A stretch of 11,560 nt of DNA from Cerioporus squamosus (lineage: Eukaryota; Basidiomycota; Agaricomycetes; Polyporales; Polyporaceae): assembly GCA_022592435.1 (NCBI GenBank), contig JABYQS010000897.1, positions 1 through 11,560 of the forward strand. The letters run 5' to 3'. This document shows, one piece after another, positions 6,889 to 11,560 of this stretch. Made by a program: the position numbers and the translations under genes. How positions within the stretch are numbered: the stretch's first letter is position 1; every line of letters starts with the position of its first letter. The notes beneath the pieces are model-generated. The model had not been told where the DNA came from and ran no database searches. It worked only from the letters and a program-made list of their open reading frames with translations.

Positions 6889-9800
6889 CTAATTGATATC
6901 TTCGCCCCTCTGAAGCTTCGCAAGAAGCCCTTTGAGCTCAGCAACGTCCTCCGCGAACCCATTGGAGCTACCGCCGCCGGGGATCTTCCCGTGGAACGCG
7001 CCGTCACTGATCGTCGGAGCACTGTCGTCCTCCGCAAGCCATTTATCAAGCTGCGCCATAACGGACTTGGCCTTAAGGCGGAAGTGCGTGCGGATGACAT
7101 CGGCCCACGGCTCTGGAGGCGCTTTGAGGTTGCCGAGCATCTGGATTTAATGCATAAACATCTAGAACTGAGACACACGATAAAACAATGGTACATACCG
7201 CTGTCCTAACCACCATGCGACGAACATTCGCCGAATCTGATACAGGATGAGCAATCATGTCATCAGGTCTGACGGACATACACTCACATGCTATCGACTT
7301 TGGCGTTCCGCCGCTATTCGCCCAGCCAGGTTCGTTCAGGTATGGCTCCTCGCAGAGGATCATGGATTGGATCGAGATGAGAACCTGAGCAACCACGCCA
7401 CCTTTATGAGACGATGCGGACCTCGATGCTGCGGATACGCACCTGTAGCAGCGTCGACTTCCCTGCGATCCATCCTGGCCCAGACCAAGTCCCGAGCAGC
7501 GACAGACACACTTTCCCGTCCTTCACGCGAACCTTGAATCACTGCAGACAACTTCTGGATGCGAGCGGACCACTTACTGCATAAAGATTGGGGTTGAAGC
7601 GGAATTTGCCGCCGTTCGTCTATCAAGCGCAACGTTAGCTTATCGCCGCCGGTGTCCGACTCAAACGTACCGTCATGTACTTCACGCTCGGGGGAGACTG
7701 GTTGTAATTGGGACCGAGGAAGACGTCAAACAGGAAGCTGCCGAAGGTACGTTAGGGGTCGACAAAGGCACTAACAGGCCATGGGACTCGCCATCCGTTG
7801 TAATAGCTAGCGTGAAGAAGCAGGCATGTCAGCAGCCAGACGCATCACAAGCCGGTGGATGAGTACGCACGGGGTGCCTTCAGGACCGGTGATGAGGGCC
7901 TTGATGACGTCGACCCGAGTCTCGTCGACGCGGAGGAAGACAGACGAATTCCAAGCGACCGGTAGGTTTGTTGTAAGAACAGCAAGCTTCAGAGCGATGC
8001 TCAGCAGGCATGCCTTGTGATAGAGCAGACGTCGAAGCACGCACCTCCTTCGCGATGGCCAGAGACCGCTTTGGTATATCGGAGTTGGCCAGCATGCGCG
8101 CCTCGTTGTTGAAGTAGAACTTGTAATTCGGAGTCTGGTCCTGCTCGGCGTCGCCCGCGTTGTCCGCCGGCGGGATGGTCAAGTCGCAGTACTCGAATCG
8201 CACACGGTTCGCCCACTTGACATATGCCTGCATAGCACTCTCCTCCGTCTCGCCGGCCTCGACGTCCGCAACTGGACCTTGTGATGTCGATGTCGCAGGA
8301 ATCTTGGGGAGGCCAGCATGTAGTCGTTCGACGAAAGCCTTGCCCTTCGTCTCAACGAGCGAACGGTCGATGGCCTTCGCAGTGTTGACAATGCGCTGAC
8401 AGAAGTTCAGGAGCTTCTTGTTCTCCTCGGAGACAATGCACCGTCATCCTTGGCCTTGCCCTTCTCGTCAGCGGTCATTCGTTTCTGCTCTTCGGACATC
8501 TCGAGCGTCTCCGGCTCCACAGTCTTCATACCCTCGAGACCTTGAGCGCAGCTTGCGCTTGGATCACGATAGCCTCGAGAAGCTCGCGAGGTCCGGAACT
8601 GCCTTCGTAGGTGATGGTGCGTTCGCGTATGCGGGACCGCCTTAGGGGCTGACTTCTTTCCCGGTACAGTTTTCACCGACGTGACCACCATGATGGGCAT
8701 CGCCATCATACTGGCTAGGGCTTCGTGGCTAGAGATCGTCTAAACAGTGGTTCAAGATCAGCCCAGTCCCAAAGTGATGGCGAGTGTCGATCACCTCTAG
8801 CCACTCAAAGAGTTCGAAGTACAGGGTGGAGCGGTCGGACATGTCGGAGAGGGAGTCATTCCGCAGCAACTGACTACTGACGAAGTGAATCTGCGACGAA
8901 GATGCGCCAAAGCAGTGGGGTGGACAAGATAATCGCTCGCATGGCCACCACCTTCGCGGTTGACAGATGGGAGGAATGTGCGGATGTTGGAGAGCAGGGT
9001 GGCAAGCTTCTCGTCCTTGGCTTTCTGTGCGTTCAGGGCCTCCAGCTGTCCTGACATCTATCGCGAAAGGTTTAGCTCAGCACAAGCGGCCAGAATGCAC
9101 AAACCATACATCTTCTCGTGCGTCCCCGGCATACCCAGTGCCAAGCTTAGCCTTCTTCCCTTGCACGACAATCGGGTAGTAGCTGTCGTCATCGTCATCA
9201 TCATCGTCAAGCATGTCCGCGACCGCCGCCGAGGAGCAGGCGCTTCTGGTTTACGTCTCTTCCTAGATGTTCGATCACCCGACTTTTGACTTCCGGGGTC
9301 CTGGGTATCATCCAGATAGGACTTCTCCAGCATCGCAAGGCCGACACCAAGGATCACACCTTGCAGATTGGCGCAATGGAACAGCGAGGCATCGACCTTC
9401 AGCGAGCCGGGAATCTTGCTATGACTCGGAGTGTTGGATTCTCCACATGCAAAGCAGAATGTCTTCGAGCAGCGAGTACATGTCCGGGGTACAATCGACT
9501 CGAGGTGTTTGATGTACGCAGGGAAGCTCGGCTGACGATGGTCAGGTCCACAACAACTGAGTCAACGACGCGAATACTCACAAAGAGAGCATAGAAGTCG
9601 CTCTTCTTCCGCTGTATTGACTCGCCACATCCTTCAGGACAGCGGCATTCTCCTTCGCTCAGCTCGCGATAGAGACTGAAGAGGAAGCTCTGCTCGCTTC
9701 CTTCTGGGCAGCCCTTCATCCACTGGCCCTGGGTCATCAGCGGCACCTTCTCAGCAACCCCGGGTACGTTGATTAACTCGGGTTCCTCCTCGACCTCGAT

Positions 9801-10402
9801 GACTTCTTCCCGTCGGTCCTTCGAGAAGAATATGCCTGATGGCTCGTTCAGAGGCATGCCACTCGGACAATGAGATATGTATACGCACCTGCGTAAGGAT
9901 CTACAGCAGCACCATTTGAACTGTCAACCTTCTCCTCGAAATCGTCGTCGTCGTAGTCAATGTATTCATCGTCGTCTGGGCTCTGCATGAGCGGCGGGTG
10001 GCTATAGGATTCTGCAGCACGCACCCTCTCCATCTTCATCACCATCCGCCACCTCATCACCATCCTCATCCCCGTCGTCTTCGTCTGGTGTCTGTATGCA
10101 AGTATTGGGAACGGCCCAGCGATCTCGATGAAATACACGTACAATCATCCTCGCCCTTGGTTTCGGCGGTGCCCTCTCGGAGGCCGTCATGTCCACGTCT
10201 CCATCGTCATCCACGACATGGTCAAAGGCGCCATCAAATATACGCTCCGCGGCCTCCATGACGTCCTTGTGCTGCTTGAGTGCAGCACGCGCCTGCGCGA
10301 CGGTCGCGCCCTGAAGAGTACGGCCAGGCTCAGCGACATGGTGGCGGAGAAGAAGCAACAGACGCGTACCATCTCTACAAGTTGCTGCACTTCTCTCTCC
10401 AT
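6889..10402 (-). CDS. large BIRC6/UBE2O-type E2 ubiquitin-conjugating enzyme (UBA - IBR-like - UBC), 16 exons, frame breaks in exons 6-8
   Basis: Exons from the start: 10402-10370, 10310-10143, 10091-10025, 9975-9889, 9835-9582, 9531-9110, 9057-8795, 8739-8045, 7986-7871, 7806-7792, 7737-7671, 7619-7578, 7520-7443, 7384-7288, 7236-7199, 7140-6889. Phases agree throughout once the five breaks are allowed for, giving about 898 residues. Residues 1-43 form a UBA domain (LVEM-GAT loop). A strongly acidic stretch spans about 67-118. An IBR-like cluster has C182, C184, C188, C221-x2-C224-x4-C229-x2-C232, then H240 or H255/C256. The UBC domain starts near 665 (LPVAWNSSVFLRVDETR) and has FNPNLY in place of HPN and active-site Cys about 749 (DGKVCLSLLGTW; codon 7508-7506). 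This resembles the C-terminal E2 of BIRC6, so ubiquitin transfer by a combined E2/E3 is inferred. An in-frame TGA 24 bases before the ATG fixes the start. The breaks may mean a pseudogene or sequence errors. Confidence 0.88.
7738..7791 (-). other. GC-AG intron 10 of the E2 gene
   Basis: This 54-base intron begins GCGAGT instead of GT and ends GGCAG, with a good branch site CCCTAAC about 15 bases before the acceptor. Splicing here joins TG to C, giving the Cys of the conserved NGC-FLFD segment of the UBC fold. No GT donor keeps both that segment and the frame. Confidence 0.82.
7792..7806 (-). other. 15-base micro-exon 10 of the E2 gene
   Basis: The exon CTATTACAACGGATG lies between the acceptor TAG at 7809-7807 and the GC donor at 7791-7790. 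With a phase-2 donor GTGCGT at 7870 it completes GTP-YYNG-C, matching the GTPYxNGCF segment known from BIRC6-type E2 enzymes. Skipping it keeps the frame but removes five residues of this segment. Confidence 0.82.
8428..9252 (-). other. cluster of five frame breaks in exons 6-8 of the E2 gene
   Basis: Reading along the gene, the breaks lie at 9252-9206 (before the Asp run), 8886-8885 (between RRF and FVSSQLLRND), about 8650-8618 (before TITYEGSS), about 8541 (between AALK and GLEGMK) and about 8440-8428 (between DDGALS and EENKKLL). Four fit loss of a single base; the third fits one extra or two lost bases. Sequence on both sides of every break stays protein-like and phases at all flanking introns agree, so the introns cannot explain them. 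Exon lengths agree: 422, 263 and 695 are each one short of a multiple of three, where phase-0 borders demand a multiple. Confidence 0.8.
9185..9208 (-). repeat. GAT/GAC trinucleotide run coding eight Asp
   Basis: Eight consecutive Asp codons (mixed GAC and GAT) lie in exon 6 of the E2 gene, directly after the first frame break and before DSYYPIVVQGKK. A second, less regular acidic trinucleotide area encodes DYDDDD in exon 4 (about 9935-9975). Mixed codon use suggests selection for acidity more than recent slippage. Confidence 0.7.
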
Positions 10403-10544
10403 CCCGATCAGACTGATATTGAATCAGGAAAGTGTGGAAGGAGGAGCAATGTATGAGATGAGCGGGTTTGAGCAGAGTGGCTGAAGGCACTAGACCGTGG
10501 TCCAAACCAGCGCTTGCCGCCCATAAGCTCTTCATTGGCTTATG
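10403..10544 (-). promoter_or_regulatory. candidate proximal promoter/5' UTR of the E2 gene with CCAAT box and inverted repeat
   Basis: Upstream of the E2 start on the minus strand, a CCAAT box (ATTGG on the plus strand, 10534-10538) lies about 132 bases before the ATG, a usual distance for fungal HAP-complex sites. It overlaps a perfect 7-bp inverted repeat, CATAAGC (10522-10528) and GCTTATG (10538-10544), with a nine-base spacer. No clear TATA box was seen. The start context has G at -3 and +4. Function is inferred from position only. Confidence 0.4.
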
Positions 10545-11328
10545 TAAGCACATTGTGGCCTCGAGGCTCCCAAACATCACCCAGCTTCTAAACCCTACCG
10601 TGACGAGCGGTATCATCCAGAGCGTCGGTCCCTGGCATTGGAGCTCGAGTCATTTCATGCTCTATTCACCCTGGACGTTTGTCTCGGGCGCCTCACTTGA
10701 ACCACGGCATTGGTAAGTAATGGCCCTTCAGATGCTCGACAAGGTCTAGTAAGACTCTCTGAGTAGTCAGACAATCTCACATGATCATACTCAAGATCTA
10801 GAGCGATACAGATAGCTATGGAATATGCAAGTTAGAACACGATGGCCACGTACGACGACCGCAGTTGCCATTGACAAGCAGAGTTATCGGACCCGGGGAG
10901 TCGTCGTGCGCTCCCGAAAGTCGGTGTTCTAGCCCAATGCATCATGGTGACCAACTTCAACGAAACTCCTTCCGTCATCTCCATATCTGACCTCGTACCT
11001 CGTCTCATCCTGTGTTTCATCGCTTTCGTTCAGAGGTCTCGGCGCCGATCACGAGGAATGGAACTGAACATTCCTCCAGGTTCCTTCGTCCATTTGCCTC
11101 CGCACTGCCATGTGCAAGGCACGCTTGTATCTCCGGAATCTCGTGTGAGATATGACATAGCGGATCTCAGGCCTCATATTTGACGTCGCACAGCTCTCGC
11201 GATCGGTGAGCGATCACTAGTCCACGCCGTACGAGTGTCCGAAGTGGGGAACCTACCCATCGTGTCTCAGAGGACGCCCGTCCCCATCATTCGGAAGGTT
11301 TCCAGGTCCTCCCCGGCCGTCCCCTAGA
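10545..11328. other. intergenic region between divergent genes; nothing recognised
   Basis: The longest ATG-started plus-strand ORF at 10944-11183 (79 codons) has no recognisable motif and no supporting splice or promoter pattern. Other ORFs are similar in size on both strands. No RNA gene, terminal repeat or transposon remnant was recognised. Confidence 0.5.
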
Positions 11329-11483
11329 CCAATGAAACCCTCACCTCGCGGCCAGAACGAGCCGCCCTTCCATTGGATGAGCGTCCCGTGGAGCATCTCG
11401 AGACACATCGAACCCGCCCAAGAATGCATATTAGCTTGGCATACCGCCTTCGAGTGGTTTCTCCCGCTCACCTGCATACCACC
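11329..11483 (+). promoter_or_regulatory. candidate promoter/5' UTR of the right-edge gene with two opposed CCAAT boxes
   Basis: CCAAT lies at 11329-11333 and its reverse ATTGG at 11372-11376, that is about 155 and 110 bases upstream of the ATG at 11484. A pyrimidine-rich stretch (TTTCTCCCGCTCACC) comes just before the start codon, as is common in fungal 5' leaders. The assignment is positional. Confidence 0.38.
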
Positions 11484-11560
11484 ATGTCTTCCCAAAGCGC
11501 AGACATCTCTGACGACGAGCAGCAACCTCTGCATACGAGCCACCGTGCCCACCGACAAGG
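11484..11560 (+). CDS. N-terminus of an unidentified protein, partial at window edge
   Basis: An ATG in good context (CCACC before it) opens a frame that runs off the window after 25 codons. The visible peptide is hydrophilic, Ser/Asp/Glu-rich at first (MSSQSADISDDEQQ) and then His/Arg-containing, with no signal peptide. Such a start fits a cytoplasmic protein or a membrane protein with an N-terminal cytoplasmic tail. Too little is visible for a family assignment. Support comes from the start context and the upstream CCAAT boxes. Confidence 0.5.
   Translation, partial: MSSQSADISDDEQQPLHTSHRAHRQ

Noticed and set aside
10002..10616. Single 204-codon minus-strand ORF that could be taken as a gene.
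   Set aside because: It reads through introns 1, 2 and part of intron 3 and starts upstream of the true ATG; the spliced model recovers a proper UBA domain and continues into conserved exons.
10944..11183. 79-codon plus-strand ORF in the right intergenic region.
   Set aside because: No family features, no splice or promoter support, and comparable ORFs occur on the opposite strand.
1..11560. CRISPR array, bacterial defence island or operon.
   Set aside because: No regularly spaced repeats, no ribosome-binding-site-led gene strings, and spliceosomal introns show the DNA is eukaryotic.

Overview
The window looks like nuclear DNA of a filamentous basidiomycete, probably an agaricomycete. It holds a Tad1-like non-LTR retrotransposon, and next to it a gene cut by fifteen introns of 49-64 bases with GT-AG borders and CTAAC/CTGAC-type branch sites. 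CCAAT boxes lie upstream of the two host genes. No bacterial-style operons are present.

Positions 1-6109 (+ strand) are the retrotransposon, entered inside ORF1. ORF1 (3-588) ends with a zinc knuckle and an Arg/Gly-rich tail. An inter-ORF stretch of about 500 bases follows, with a degenerate tandem repeat and a strong hairpin. ORF2 (1092-5970) encodes an APE-type endonuclease, reverse transcriptase, RNase H and a C-terminal CCHC knuckle. A 3' UTR and a 14-A tail close the element at 6109. The endonuclease half of ORF2 is split over three frames by four indels, whereas RT through C-terminus is one open frame of about 1000 codons.

Positions 6110-6888 carry no convincing gene, only small hairpins and short repeats. 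Positions 10402-6889 (- strand) are a 16-exon gene for a large ubiquitin-conjugating enzyme of about 898 residues: N-terminal UBA, acidic region, IBR-like cysteine cluster, long middle region, and a C-terminal BIRC6/UBE2O-type UBC domain with its active-site Cys. One intron is GC-AG and follows a 15-base micro-exon. Five frame breaks cluster between about 8430 and 9252. The rest of the gene is in frame.

Positions 10403-11483 are the region between two divergent host genes, with candidate CCAAT boxes near each end. At the right edge a new gene probably begins at 11484 (+ strand), of which only 25 codons are visible.

The retrotransposon and the E2 gene converge tail to tail. Frame breaks in both have the same profile: mostly consistent with loss of one base, sometimes with gain of one or loss of two. 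This raises the question whether they are real decay or draft-assembly errors.
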